DNA of 64,000 nucleotides from Azospirillaceae bacterium. Lineage in GTDB: Bacteria; Pseudomonadota; Alphaproteobacteria; Azospirillales; Azospirillaceae. Below the pieces are notes generated by a model that saw nothing but the letters and a program-made list of their open reading frames with translations, was not told the DNA's origin and did not search any database. Positions 47,925 through 58,504 of this stretch are shown piece by piece; the first letter of the stretch is position 1; every line of letters starts with the position of its first letter. The stretch lies in NCBI GenBank assembly GCA_028283825.1, contig JAPWJW010000003.1:124001-188000 (forward strand), read 5' to 3'. The position numbers and the translations under genes are program-made.

Positions 47925-49258
47925 TGACCACGCGACAGACGCTCACCGCTATAAGACGCGCCATCGCCCTGGCTGCCGTGCTGTTCCTGGCGGTCGCGGT
48001 TCCGGCCAAGGCCGAGCTGCATCTCGATATCACCAAGGGCAATGTCGAACCCTTGCCCATCGCCGTGACCCAGTTCTATGGCGATCCCGTGGGCCTGAAG
48101 ATCGCCACGGTGATCGAGGCCGACCTGGAACGGTCCGGCCTGTTCCGGCCCATCGACCACCGCGCCTTCATCCAGACGCCGGACCAGCTGGCCGCCGGCC
48201 TGCCGCGTTACGGCGACTGGAAGGTCATCAACGCCCAGGCGCTGGTCAGCGGCACCGCCGCCGTCCAGCCCGACGGTCGCCTGAAGGTGGAATTCCGCCT
48301 GTTCGACGTGCTGTCGCAACAGCAGCTGACCGGCCTGGCCTATTTCACCCAGCCCGACGGCTGGCGCCGCATCTCCCACATCATCGCCGACGCGATTTAT
48401 AAGCGAATCACCGGTGAGGACGGGTACTTCGACACCCGCATCGTCTACATCGCCGAATCGGGTCCGGCCACCTCGCGACAGAAGCGTTTGGCCATTATGG
48501 ACCAGGATGGCGAAAACAACCTCTATTTGACCGATGGCCGGGTGCTGGTGCTGACCCCGCGCTTCTCGCCGACGGCTCAGGAAATTACATACCTGAGTTA
48601 CTTCAACAACAGGCCTAGGGTTTACATCTTCAACGTGGACACCGGCCGCCAGGAGGTTCTGGGCGACTTCCCGGGCATGACTTTCGCCCCCCGGTTCTCC
48701 CCGGATGGCAACAAGGTCATCCTGAGTTTGGCCCAGAACGGCAACACCGATATCTACCTGTTGGACCTGCGCACCCGCCGTCAGACTCGCCTGACCGACA
48801 ATCCGGCCATTGACACCGCCCCCTCTTTTTCACCGGACGGAAGTAAAATTACTTTCGAGTCTGATAGAGGTGGCAGTCAGCAGATCTATACGATGAATGC
48901 TGACGGGACGAATGTGCAGCGCATTACTTTCGGTGCCGGAAAGTATGGCACGCCGGTGTGGTCCCCCCGTGGCGACCTCATCGCCTTCACACGGTTCAGT
49001 GGCGGGAGGTTTTCGATCGGTGTGATCCGCCCCGATGGTTCCGGTGAAAAGGAATTGACCACCGGTTACTTGGTTGAGGGCCCAACCTGGGCGCCCAACG
49101 GCCGTGTCCTGATGTATTTCAAGGAGAAGCCGGTGGGTGAGGGCGGACGTCAGCGGCAGGTCCGTCTCTACTCCATCGACCTCACCGGGGCCAACGAACG
49201 GCAGATGCTGACACCGACCGACGCGTCCGACCCCGCTTGGTCGCCCTTGATTCCCTGA
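47924..49258 (+). CDS. tolB: Tol-Pal system beta-propeller protein TolB
   Basis: A 444-residue periplasmic protein with a signal peptide ([18 protein letters not shown]), an N-terminal alpha/beta domain ([18 protein letters not shown]) and a six-bladed propeller of WSPDG-like repeats ([73 protein letters not shown]). It binds Pal. The stretch near 48.83-48.93 kb is clearly AT-richer than the rest of the gene. A gap of 174 bases leads to pal. Confidence 0.95.
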   Translation: MTTRQTLTAIRRAIALAAVLFLAVAVPAKAELHLDITKGNVEPLPIAVTQFYGDPVGLKIATVIEADLERSGLFRPIDHRAFIQTPDQLAAGLPRYGDWKVINAQALVSGTAAVQPDGRLKVEFRLFDVLSQQQLTGLAYFTQPDGWRRISHIIADAIYKRITGEDGYFDTRIVYIAESGPATSRQKRLAIMDQDGENNLYLTDGRVLVLTPRFSPTAQEITYLSYFNNRPRVYIFNVDTGRQEVLGDFPGMTFAPRFSPDGNKVILSLAQNGNTDIYLLDLRTRRQTRLTDNPAIDTAPSFSPDGSKITFESDRGGSQQIYTMNADGTNVQRITFGAGKYGTPVWSPRGDLIAFTRFSGGRFSIGVIRPDGSGEKELTTGYLVEGPTWAPNGRVLMYFKEKPVGEGGRQRQVRLYSIDLTGANERQMLTPTDASDPAWSPLIP

Positions 49259-49325
49259 GGACGGCACAGTATTTTCGCAGCGCAAGAACGACGTAAGACT
49301 TGTCGGTCTACAGAGACGGGAATAA

Positions 49326-49366
49326 GTGGCGGTGGTGGCTTGACAGCTGCCGCCGCCACCTCACTT
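49326..49366 (+). promoter_or_regulatory. Hairpin and possible promoter ahead of pal
   Basis: GGCGGTGGTGGC and GCCGCCGCCACC (49328-49339 and 49349-49360) can form a 12-bp stem with two G-U pairs and one mismatch. Its loop contains TTGACA, which could be a -35 hexamer for pal, but no clear -10 follows at the right distance. It may instead reduce read-through from tolB, letting pal be made in larger amounts from its own promoter. Confidence 0.4.
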
Positions 49367-49432
49367 CAATCGAGATCGCGGTCGCGATAATATCAATCCC
49401 ACTTAAAAGTTGTCCGTAGGGGGTCTCAAATT

Positions 49433-49936
49433 ATGCGCATGAAATACCTGAGCCTGTGTGCTGCTCTGGCCCTGGTGGCCGCCTGCTCCTCCACTCCGGA
49501 GCACAAGGAAGCTGCCCAGACCGCCAGCACCACCCAGACCACCCCGCCGTCGGTCCCGGCCAAGCCGACCGGCCCGGTCCCGGGTTCCAAGGAAGACTTC
49601 GTGGTCAACGTCGGTGACCGCGTGTTCTTCGGTTACGACAAGTTCGACCTGACCCCGGAAGCCACCGCGACCCTGGACAAGCAGGCCGCCTGGCTGAAGA
49701 AGTACGGCCAGGTGACGATCACCGTGGAAGGCCATGCTGACGAGCGCGGCACCCGCGAGTACAACCTGGCGCTGGGCGAGCGTCGCGCCAACGCCGTGAA
49801 GAACTACCTGACCGCCCTGGGTGTCGACCTGGCCCGCGTGCAGGTGATCAGCTACGGCAAGGAGCGTCCCGCCGTCCTCGGTTCCAACGAGGCCGCCTGG
49901 GCGCAGAACCGTCGCGGCGTGACGGTCATCAACTGA
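49433..49936 (+). CDS. pal: Peptidoglycan-associated lipoprotein Pal
   Basis: A 167-residue precursor with a lipoprotein signal (LSLCAALALVAAC, lipobox VAAC), a short linker and an OmpA-like domain (VFFGYDKFDLTPEATATLDK, VEGHADERGTREYNLALGER, RANAVKNYLTALGV). It anchors the outer membrane to peptidoglycan and binds TolB. The gene ends in a strong terminator, and codon use is highly biased, as expected for an abundant protein. The ATG follows an AGGGGG site. Confidence 0.96.
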   Translation: MRMKYLSLCAALALVAACSSTPEHKEAAQTASTTQTTPPSVPAKPTGPVPGSKEDFVVNVGDRVFFGYDKFDLTPEATATLDKQAAWLKKYGQVTITVEGHADERGTREYNLALGERRANAVKNYLTALGVDLARVQVISYGKERPAVLGSNEAAWAQNRRGVTVIN

Positions 49937-49965
49937 TCTGCCCGATCTAGGGTAGCCGGTTAAGA

Positions 49966-50006
49966 GGGCGCCGTTCGACCCATGGGTCGGGCGGCGCCCT
50001 TTTTCT
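49966..50006 (+). terminator. Terminator of pal
   Basis: GGGCGCCG...CGGCGCCC with an inner CGACCC/GGGTCG pairing makes a long hairpin (49966-49999), followed directly by TTTTTCTT. It ends the pal transcript before cpoB. Confidence 0.9.
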
Positions 50007-50181
50007 TGGCCAATATTACTTTCGAACAGAATAATACTTCTTCCGACGTAGGGTCATGCGCCAAGCGCCCTTCCGCTGGCGCCCGTGCCTGCGCTAACGT
50101 CGCGCTGGCGGTGCGTGCCGCCGTTTGACAAGATTCGCCAGACCGTCCCCTCCGCACCGTCCCAGCTCCTGGAACCGCCCC

Positions 50182-51202
50182 ATGACGCCGTCGCTGACGT
50201 CCCTCCGCTCCCGTCTCACCGTTTTGTCACAGCGCGCCGGTTCGGGCCGCTGGATGGCCCTGGCCGGCATGGTCGCCGTGATCGCCGCCCCGATGCTGGC
50301 GCCGGTGCCGGCATGGGCGCAGAGCCGGGACATGCAGGATCTGCTGAACCGCCTGTCGCGGCTGGAGACCGATGTGCAGACCCTGTCGCGCGACGTCTAT
50401 CGCAATGGCGCCCGGCCCTCGGGCCCGGTGTCCGGCGTGCCGGGCGCCCCGGGTGCTGGGTCCGCCGCCGCGGGCGAGCTTGAGGTCCTGAAGCTGCAGA
50501 TGGAAACCTCAGACGCAGCAGCAGACCGGCAAGTATGAGGAGTTGGCCTACCAGGTCAGCCAGATGCGGGAACGGCTGGACAAGCTGTCCACCGACATCG
50601 ACCTGCGCCTGCAGAAGCTGGAGGACAAGGCCGGCATCGGCCTGGGCGCGTCCATGAACGGTGGCGGCAATGGCGGTTCCGGCGATGCCGGCGCCCCGCC
50701 GTCCGACCTCAAGGGCGGTGCCAAGCCGCTGCCGCCGGTGACGGACAGTGCTGCCAAGGGTCCCGCGACTCCCCCGCCGGCCACGGCGCCGGCCGACAGC
50801 GGCGGCACGCTGCCCGCCGGCCCGGCGCAGGAACAGTACGATTTCGCCTTCAACCTGCTGCGCCAGGGCGACGCGCCAGGGGCGGAAAAGGCGTTCACCC
50901 AGTTCCTGAAGCAGAACCCCGACAACCCGCTGGCGGCCAATGCCCAGTACTGGCTGGGCGAGACCTTCTACATCCGCGGCAACTTCAAGGCCGCTGCGGT
51001 GGCCTTCGGCGACGGCTACAAGAAGTATCCCAAGAGCACCAAGGGGGCCGACTACCTGCTGAAGCTGGCGCTGTCGCTGGATTCGCTGGGCGACAAGCCC
51101 AGCGCCTGCGTGGTGCTGAAGCAGCTGGCGTCGGACAAGGACGCCTCCCCCACCGTGAAGCGGCGGGGCGAGGAGCAAAGCAACCGCCTGGCCTGCAAGT
51201 GA
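50182..51202 (+). pseudogene. cpoB: Cell division coordinator CpoB (YbgF), broken by a one-base insertion
   Basis: The first frame gives a signal peptide (MALAGMVAVIAAPMLAPVPA) and the start of the N-terminal coiled coil (MQDLLNRLSRLETDVQTLSR). After LKLQME the frame ends in TGA. The next frame continues with TQQQTGKYEELAYQVSQMRE, then a proline/glycine linker and three TPR-like repeats (QYDFAFNLLRQGDAPGAEKA, NAQYWLGETFYIRGNFKAAA, YLLKLALSLDSLGDK). Removing one A from GAAACC at about 50503-50507 joins the two frames as LKLQMEPQTQQQTGKYEEL. CpoB couples cell-wall synthesis with Tol-Pal at division. It may be intact in the organism and misread here. Confidence 0.88.
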
Positions 51203-52638
51203 CGGCGGGGCCCGAGTCGGTGGGAGAACCCATCGACGAGGCCCTGTTCGACCGCCTGATGGCCCCGCTGGGGCCGTTCGGCACCACACCCGTCCTGGCC
51301 GTGGGGGTCTCCGGCGGCCGCGACAGCATGGCCCTGGCCCTGCTGGCCGACCGCTGGGCCAGGGCGCGCGGCGGCCGGGTGGAGGCCCTGACCGTCGATC
51401 ATGCCCTGCGGCCGGAGTCAGCGGCGGAGGCGGCCCAGGTCGGCCACTGGCTGGCCGCCCGCGGCATCTCCCACACCATCCTGACCTGGACCGCGCCCAA
51501 GCCCGCCAACGGCCTGCAGGCGGCGGCGCGGCAGGCGCGGTATGACCTGCTGGCCCAGGCCTGCCGGACGCGGGGCATCCTGCATCTGTGCCTGGCCCAT
51601 CACCGCGAGGACCAGGCCGAGACCGTGGCCCTGCGCCAGGCCGGCGGCAGCGGGGCGGAGGGGCTGGCCGGCATGGCGCCGGCCCGCGCCCTGGCCGACG
51701 TTCGCCTGCTGCGGCCCCTGCTGCCCGTCAGCCGCGCCGACCTGGGCGCCACCTGCGTTGCCGCCGGCCAGACCTGGATCGATGATCCGTCCAACCTGAT
51801 GCAACGTTATGCCCGGGGCCGCCTGCGCACTGCGGCGGCACCCCTGGCCGTCGATGACCTGCTGGGACAGGCGCGCGGCGCGGCGGTGGCGCGCACGGAG
51901 CTGGAGGGCGCGGTGGCGGCGGCCGTGGCGTCCCATGTGCTGCTGGCGCCGGAAGGCTACGCCGTGGTCGATGTTCCGCCGCTGTTGGCGCTGCCGCTGC
52001 CGGTGGCCCTGCGCCTGCTGGCGGGGGTGGCCGCCGCCCTGGGCGGGCAGGCCTATCCGCCCGCGCCGGTGGCGACGGGCCGCTTGCTGGCGGCTATCCC
52101 TGGGCTGTGGGACGGGGAAGACCGGACGGCCGCTTCCCTGAACCTGGGCGGCTGCCAGGCGCGGCGCCTGGCCGGCGGGGGTGGCGCCCGCCGCCTGCTG
52201 TTGTTGCGCCAGGCGGGACGCATGGCGCCGCCGGTGCCGCTGACGTCGGAAGGCGTGCGCTGGGACGGCCGCTTCCAGCTTGTGGGTTCCGCACCGGGCG
52301 AGGGTTGGACCCTGGGGGCCCTGGGCACTGCCATGGCGCGTCGCCTGTTGGCGGCGGCGACTCCGGTCGACCTCGGCCGCGTGCCCCGGCCGGTGTGGCC
52401 GACTCTGCCCGCGTTCTGGTGGCGGGAAGGGCTGGTGGCGGTACCACATTTGGGATGGCAGGTAGGTCCGCCTAACCTTTTGGATGAGGCCATGGGGCAG
52501 GGGGGGTATCGGGCGGACAGCTTGCCCCGCCTGGCCTTCCGTCCGTCGCTGGCGGTGGCACCTCCCCCGTTTTTGCCGGTTGGAGGTGCCATGATAGACG
52601 TGATGGCAGTTGTCTCGGACGCCCGCGTCATTATCTAA
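51199..52638 (+). CDS. tilS: tRNA(Ile)-lysidine synthetase
   Basis: A 479-residue enzyme with the PP-loop motif VGVSGGRDSMALALLADRW (about residues 34-52), the DHALRPESAAEA and HHREDQAETV motifs of the N-type ATP pyrophosphatase domain, and a longer, less conserved C-terminal half. It converts the anticodon cytidine of tRNA-Ile(CAU) to lysidine, an essential step. The GTG start overlaps the cpoB stop (GTGA). FtsH follows, the usual tilS-ftsH order. Confidence 0.9.
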   Translation: MTAGPESVGEPIDEALFDRLMAPLGPFGTTPVLAVGVSGGRDSMALALLADRWARARGGRVEALTVDHALRPESAAEAAQVGHWLAARGISHTILTWTAPKPANGLQAAARQARYDLLAQACRTRGILHLCLAHHREDQAETVALRQAGGSGAEGLAGMAPARALADVRLLRPLLPVSRADLGATCVAAGQTWIDDPSNLMQRYARGRLRTAAAPLAVDDLLGQARGAAVARTELEGAVAAAVASHVLLAPEGYAVVDVPPLLALPLPVALRLLAGVAAALGGQAYPPAPVATGRLLAAIPGLWDGEDRTAASLNLGGCQARRLAGGGGARRLLLLRQAGRMAPPVPLTSEGVRWDGRFQLVGSAPGEGWTLGALGTAMARRLLAAATPVDLGRVPRPVWPTLPAFWWREGLVAVPHLGWQVGPPNLLDEAMGQGGYRADSLPRLAFRPSLAVAPPPFLPVGGAMIDVMAVVSDARVII

Positions 52639-52758
52639 TGAGGACGGTCCCGGTTGTCTTGAGGTAAAGACGGCCGGGTGGGCTGCGGCCCCCGCCATCG
52701 AAACCGGCCTTTCCGGCCGGGTGGCAGGACGCGGTTGGTCGAGGAAAGGCTGAGAGAC

Positions 52759-54699
<1,941 letters not shown>

Positions 54700-54725
54700 A
54701 GACCTTATTCCCAGGCGATTGAACG

Positions 54726-54765
54726 AAACCCCCGGCGGCCCCCAAGGCCCCGGGGGTTTTGTTTT
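54726..54765 (+). terminator. Terminator of ftsH
   Basis: AAACCCCCGG and CCCCGGGGGTTTTG form a GC-rich stem (with an extra inner C run) followed by TTTTGTTTT. It lies 27 bases after the ftsH stop codon. Confidence 0.85.
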
Positions 54766-54863
54766 GCGCCGGCGCCGCTGCTGGCCTGCCGCCATGGTGG
54801 GTGACGGGGTGGAGAGGGGGCGTCTAGGATCACCGCTGTCGTGACTTCCAGGACAGCCCGCCC

Positions 54864-55997
54864 ATGCTTCCTTCCACCCCCCGGCCCTCCGTTCATCTCG
54901 ACCCCTGGGTCCCCGCCGGGCCCATCGCGCCCGCGGATGTCCACCTGACGCCGATGGGGCTGTTGTCCGGTCCGCAGGCGGCTGACGGTGTGCCCCTGGC
55001 GGGCACAGCCCTGGCCTACACCCAGGTGGAGGTGGCGGTGCGCCGGCCCGACGTCATCGCCCGCAAGGTGATGGACCCGTACGACCTCGGCGCCTGGGCC
55101 GCGGTGGTGGGGGTGGCGGAGGCCTTGAATGAGCGTCTCACCGCCCTGTCGACGCCGCGTCCACCCTTCGCCGGCCTGGACCTCGCCCGCCCGCTGGTCA
55201 TGGGCATCGTCAACGTCACGCCCGACAGCTTTTCCGATGGTGGCGAGTTCGCGGGCACCGATGCCGCCATCGCCCATGGCCGCGCCCTGCTGGCGGCCGG
55301 GGCCGACATCCTGGACATCGGCGGTGAAAGCACCCGCCCCGGTGCCGCTCCGGTTTCCCCGGCGGAGGAGGCGGCGCGGGTGGTGCCGGTCATCCGCGCG
55401 CTGGCGGGTGATGGGGCGGTCATCTCCATCGACACCCGCCACGCCCTGGTCATGGCGGCGGCGCTGGATGCGGGGGCCGCCATCGTCAACGACATCACGG
55501 CGTTGGAGGGCGATCCCGACAGCCTGGCCCTGGTGGCGGCGCGTGGGTGCCCGGTGGTGCTGATGCATATGCGGGGCGACGATCCCCGCACCATGCAGGA
55601 CGCCCCCAGCTACGCCGACGCCGCCCTGGACGTGATGGACTACCTGCTGGCGCGGGTGGCGGCCTGTGTCGCCGGCGGCATTCCGCGCGACCGCATCGCC
55701 GTTGATCCCGGCATCGGCTTCGGCAAGACGGTGGAGCATAATCTGGACATTCTGCGCCACGCGGCGCTGTATCATGGCACCGGCTGCGCCCTGCTGGTGG
55801 GCCTGTCGCGCAAGCGTTTCATCGCGGCCCTGTCGCGGGGGGAGGCGCCGAAGGACAGGCTGGCCGGATCGCTGGCCGCCGGCCTTGCCTGTTTCGACCG
55901 GGGCACGCACATCCTGCGGGTGCACGATGTGGCGGAGACGGTGCAGGCGCGGGCCCTGTGGCTGGGCTTGCACGGCCGCCAGGCCCCGCACATATGA
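54864..55997 (+). CDS. folP: Dihydropteroate synthase
   Basis: A 377-residue protein. The TIM-barrel core begins at about residue 110 with LVMGIVNVTPDSFSDGGEFA, then ADILDIGGESTRPGAAPVSP, ISIDTRHALV, VNDITALEGDP and CALLVGLSRKRFIAAL, all signature stretches for pterin and pABA binding. It joins a pterin diphosphate and p-aminobenzoate in folate synthesis. The N-terminal 100 residues are an extension found in some alphaproteobacterial homologues. The ATG at 54864 follows a CCCGCCC stretch with no strong ribosome site. glmM follows. Confidence 0.9.
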   Translation: MLPSTPRPSVHLDPWVPAGPIAPADVHLTPMGLLSGPQAADGVPLAGTALAYTQVEVAVRRPDVIARKVMDPYDLGAWAAVVGVAEALNERLTALSTPRPPFAGLDLARPLVMGIVNVTPDSFSDGGEFAGTDAAIAHGRALLAAGADILDIGGESTRPGAAPVSPAEEAARVVPVIRALAGDGAVISIDTRHALVMAAALDAGAAIVNDITALEGDPDSLALVAARGCPVVLMHMRGDDPRTMQDAPSYADAALDVMDYLLARVAACVAGGIPRDRIAVDPGIGFGKTVEHNLDILRHAALYHGTGCALLVGLSRKRFIAALSRGEAPKDRLAGSLAAGLACFDRGTHILRVHDVAETVQARALWLGLHGRQAPHI

Positions 55998-56057
55998 GGC
56001 GAGGGCGGGCTACCGCCTGTGGTTGTTGATTTCGAACTTGGAACGGCGTGGAAGACG

Positions 56058-57437
56058 ATGGCGCGTAAACTCTTCGGTACCGACGGCATTCGCGGCACGG
56101 CCAATACCGAGCCCATGACGGCGGAAACGGCCTTGAAGGTGGCGATGGCCGCCGCCTTGCAGTTCCGCCGCGGCAACCATCGCCATCTGGTGGTCATCGG
56201 CAAGGACACGCGCCTGTCGGGGTACATGCTGGAACCGGCGCTGACCGCCGGCTTCATCTCCATGGGCATGGACGTCACCCTGGTGGGCCCCATGCCCACG
56301 CCGGCGGTGGCCATGCTGACCCGGTCCCTGCGCGCCGACATGGGGGTGATGGTCTCCGCCTCGCACAACCCCTATTACGACAATGGCATCAAGCTGTTCG
56401 GGCCGGACGGCTACAAGCTGTCGGATGAGGTGGAGGCCGCCATCGAGGCGCGCATGGCGGAAAGCTTCAGCGCCGACCTCGCCAGCGCCAAGGATCTGGG
56501 CCGGGCCCAGCGCCTGGACGACGCCATCGGCCGTTATATCGAACAGGCCAAGGCCACCTTCCCGCGCGGCCTGCGCCTGGATGGGCTGAGGATCGTGGTC
56601 GATTGCGCCCATGGTGCGGCCTACAAGGTGGCACCCAAGGTGCTGTGGGAACTGGGGGCCGATGTCATCCCGGTGGCGGTGGCGCCCGACGGCTTCAACA
56701 TCAACAAGGATTGCGGCGCCACCGCGCCCAAGGCCATGCGCGACGCCGTGGTGGCCCACGGCGCCCATCTGGGTATCGCGCTGGACGGTGACGCTGACCG
56801 CCTGATCCTGGCGGATGAGACCGGCGCCCAGATCGATGGCGACCAGGTCATGGCCCTGATCGGCAATGCCAACGCCGACGCCGGCACCCTGCGTGGCGGC
56901 GGGGTGGTGGCCACCGTCATGTCCAATTTGGGCCTGGAACTGTACCTGAAGGACCGGGGCCTCGGTCTGGCCCGCACGCCGGTGGGCGACCGCTACGTCG
57001 TGGAGCATATGCGCGAGCATGGCTACAACGTCGGGGGGGAGCAGTCCGGCCACATCGTGCTGTCCGACCATGGCACCACCGGCGATGGCCTGGTGGCCGC
57101 CTTGCAGGTCCTGGCCGTCATCCAGCAATCGGGCCGGCCGGCGTCGGAGGTCCTGCGGGTCTTCCAGGCGCTGCCCCAGGTGCTGAAGAACGTGCGCTTC
57201 GATCCGGCGGGCGGTGCCACCCCCCTGGCCGCCGGCAGCGTGAAGGACGCCATCCGCGAGGGTGAGGCCCGACTGGGCGCCACCGGCCGCGTGCTGATCC
57301 GCAAGTCGGGCACTGAGCCGCTGATCCGCGTCATGGCGGAGGGCGATGACCAGGGCCTGGTGACGGCGGTGGTGGACGACATCGTGGCCGCCATCAAGGA
57401 CGTTGCCCCGGCACCGGCCGCCAAGGTCGCGGAATAA
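56058..57437 (+). CDS. glmM: Phosphoglucosamine mutase
   Basis: A 459-residue phosphohexomutase. It begins [20 protein letters not shown], has the phosphoserine loop [20 protein letters not shown] with S102 as the catalytic serine, the metal loop [13 protein letters not shown] (from [12 protein letters not shown]), the sugar loop [10 protein letters not shown] and the phosphate loop [15 protein letters not shown]. It makes glucosamine 1-phosphate for peptidoglycan and LPS. The ATG at 56058 fits the family start. It lies 60 bases after folP, and thiD follows after four bases. Confidence 0.96.
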   Translation: MARKLFGTDGIRGTANTEPMTAETALKVAMAAALQFRRGNHRHLVVIGKDTRLSGYMLEPALTAGFISMGMDVTLVGPMPTPAVAMLTRSLRADMGVMVSASHNPYYDNGIKLFGPDGYKLSDEVEAAIEARMAESFSADLASAKDLGRAQRLDDAIGRYIEQAKATFPRGLRLDGLRIVVDCAHGAAYKVAPKVLWELGADVIPVAVAPDGFNINKDCGATAPKAMRDAVVAHGAHLGIALDGDADRLILADETGAQIDGDQVMALIGNANADAGTLRGGGVVATVMSNLGLELYLKDRGLGLARTPVGDRYVVEHMREHGYNVGGEQSGHIVLSDHGTTGDGLVAALQVLAVIQQSGRPASEVLRVFQALPQVLKNVRFDPAGGATPLAAGSVKDAIREGEARLGATGRVLIRKSGTEPLIRVMAEGDDQGLVTAVVDDIVAAIKDVAPAPAAKVAE

Positions 57438-57441
57438 GGCC

Positions 57442-58239
57442 ATGCGCGGCCGCGTCCTGATCGTCGCCGGGTCCGACAGTGGCGGTGGCGCCGGCATCCA
57501 GGCGGACATCAAGACGGTGACGGCGCTGGACGGCTACGCCATGACGGCGGTGGCCGCGCTGACGGCGCAGGACACCCACGGCGTCCAAGCGGTGATGCCG
57601 GTACCACCGGACTTCATCGCCCTGCAGATGCGCCTGTGCCTGGCCGACATCGGCGCCGACGCGGTCAAGACCGGCATGCTGGCGTCGGCCGAGATCATCG
57701 AGACGGTGGCCGATGTCCTGAGCGAGGTGGGGGTGCCGGCCCTGGTGGTCGACCCGGTCATGGCCGCCAAGGGCGGGCAACGCCTGCTGGAGGACCGGGC
57801 CTTGTCGGTCGCCATTGAGCGACTGCTGCCCATCACCACCCTGCTGACCCCCAACACGGTGGAGGCCACGGCCCTGACCGGCCTGGAAATCCACAGCCTG
57901 GACGACATGCGCCGGGCCGCCGACCGTCTGCTGGACTTCGGCGCCCACGCCGTCCTGGTGAAGGGCGGCCATCGCGCCGGCCCGGTGGTGACCGACCTGC
58001 TGGTGACCCCGGGTGGGGAACACACTTACAGCGCGCCGCGTTTTGACAGCGTGCACACCCACGGCACCGGCTGCACCCTGGCCTCGGCCATCGCCTGCGG
58101 CCTGGCCCAGGGGCTGGACGTTCCCGCCGCGGTGGCCCGGGCGCATGCCTATGTTCAGGAGGCCATCCGTACCGCCCCCGGTTATGGCCACGGCCACGGG
58201 CCTCTGAACCACGCCCACACGGTCAGGCCGTTTCCCTAA
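57442..58239 (+). CDS. thiD: Hydroxymethylpyrimidine/phosphomethylpyrimidine kinase
   Basis: A 265-residue ribokinase-fold enzyme. It starts MRGRVLIVAGSDSGGGAGIQ and continues with ADIKTVTALDGYAMTAVAAL, TAQDTHGVQ, DPVMAAKGGQRLL, LLTPNTVEATALTG and the anion-hole motif HTHGTGCTLASAIA. It phosphorylates the thiamine pyrimidine twice. ATG is preceded by TAAGG four to eight bases earlier, and it is coupled with glmM. Two tandem structured repeats fill the gap to the convergent MocR gene. thiE lies elsewhere in the window. Confidence 0.94.
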   Translation: MRGRVLIVAGSDSGGGAGIQADIKTVTALDGYAMTAVAALTAQDTHGVQAVMPVPPDFIALQMRLCLADIGADAVKTGMLASAEIIETVADVLSEVGVPALVVDPVMAAKGGQRLLEDRALSVAIERLLPITTLLTPNTVEATALTGLEIHSLDDMRRAADRLLDFGAHAVLVKGGHRAGPVVTDLLVTPGGEHTYSAPRFDSVHTHGTGCTLASAIACGLAQGLDVPAAVARAHAYVQEAIRTAPGYGHGHGPLNHAHTVRPFP

Positions 58240-58244
58240 ACCAT

Positions 58245-58372
58245 CGGCATGAGCCGAAGCTCATGCCGTAGGACGCGACGGCGTCCGCCGCAGTTTTGTG
58301 GGGAGCGTCAGCGGACTGCAAAACGAGGATAGCCAAAGCCGCGGATGCGGCTGCCGGCGCCTGAGGAACTCC
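58245..58372 (+). repeat. Dispersed structured intergenic repeat, copy R6 (tandem with R7)
   Basis: A full-length forward copy. Hairpin CGGCATGAG/CTCATGCCG (58245-58268), GGACGC-GAC-GGCGTCC, GTTTTG pairing with CAAAAC, AGCCGC-GGAT-GCGGCT, and the terminus GCCTGAGGAACT. Seven bases separate it from a second copy in the same direction. Confidence 0.88.
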
Positions 58373-58379
58373 GAATACC

Positions 58380-58504
58380 CGGCATGGGCCGAACTCATGC
58401 CGTAGGACGCGACGGCGTCCGCCGCAGTTTTGTGGGGAACGGAGTGGGCTGGAAACCGAGGATAGCCAAAGGGCCGGACGGCCCTGCCGGCGCCTGAGGA
58501 ACTC
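58380..58504 (+). repeat. Dispersed structured intergenic repeat, copy R7
   Basis: A second forward copy: CGGCATG...CTCATGCCG (58380-58402), GGACGC-GAC-GGCGTCC, GTTTTG with weaker partner GGAAAC, AGGGCC-GGAC-GGCCCT and the terminus GCCTGAGGAACT touching the MocR stop codon. R6 and R7 share most of the first half but differ in the third and fourth stems, so they may be an old duplication partly rewritten. Confidence 0.86.

Noticed and set aside
58245-58504. CRISPR array, because of two similar units in tandem
   Set aside because: The units are 125 bases long with internal hairpins and no regular short spacers, and cas genes are absent.
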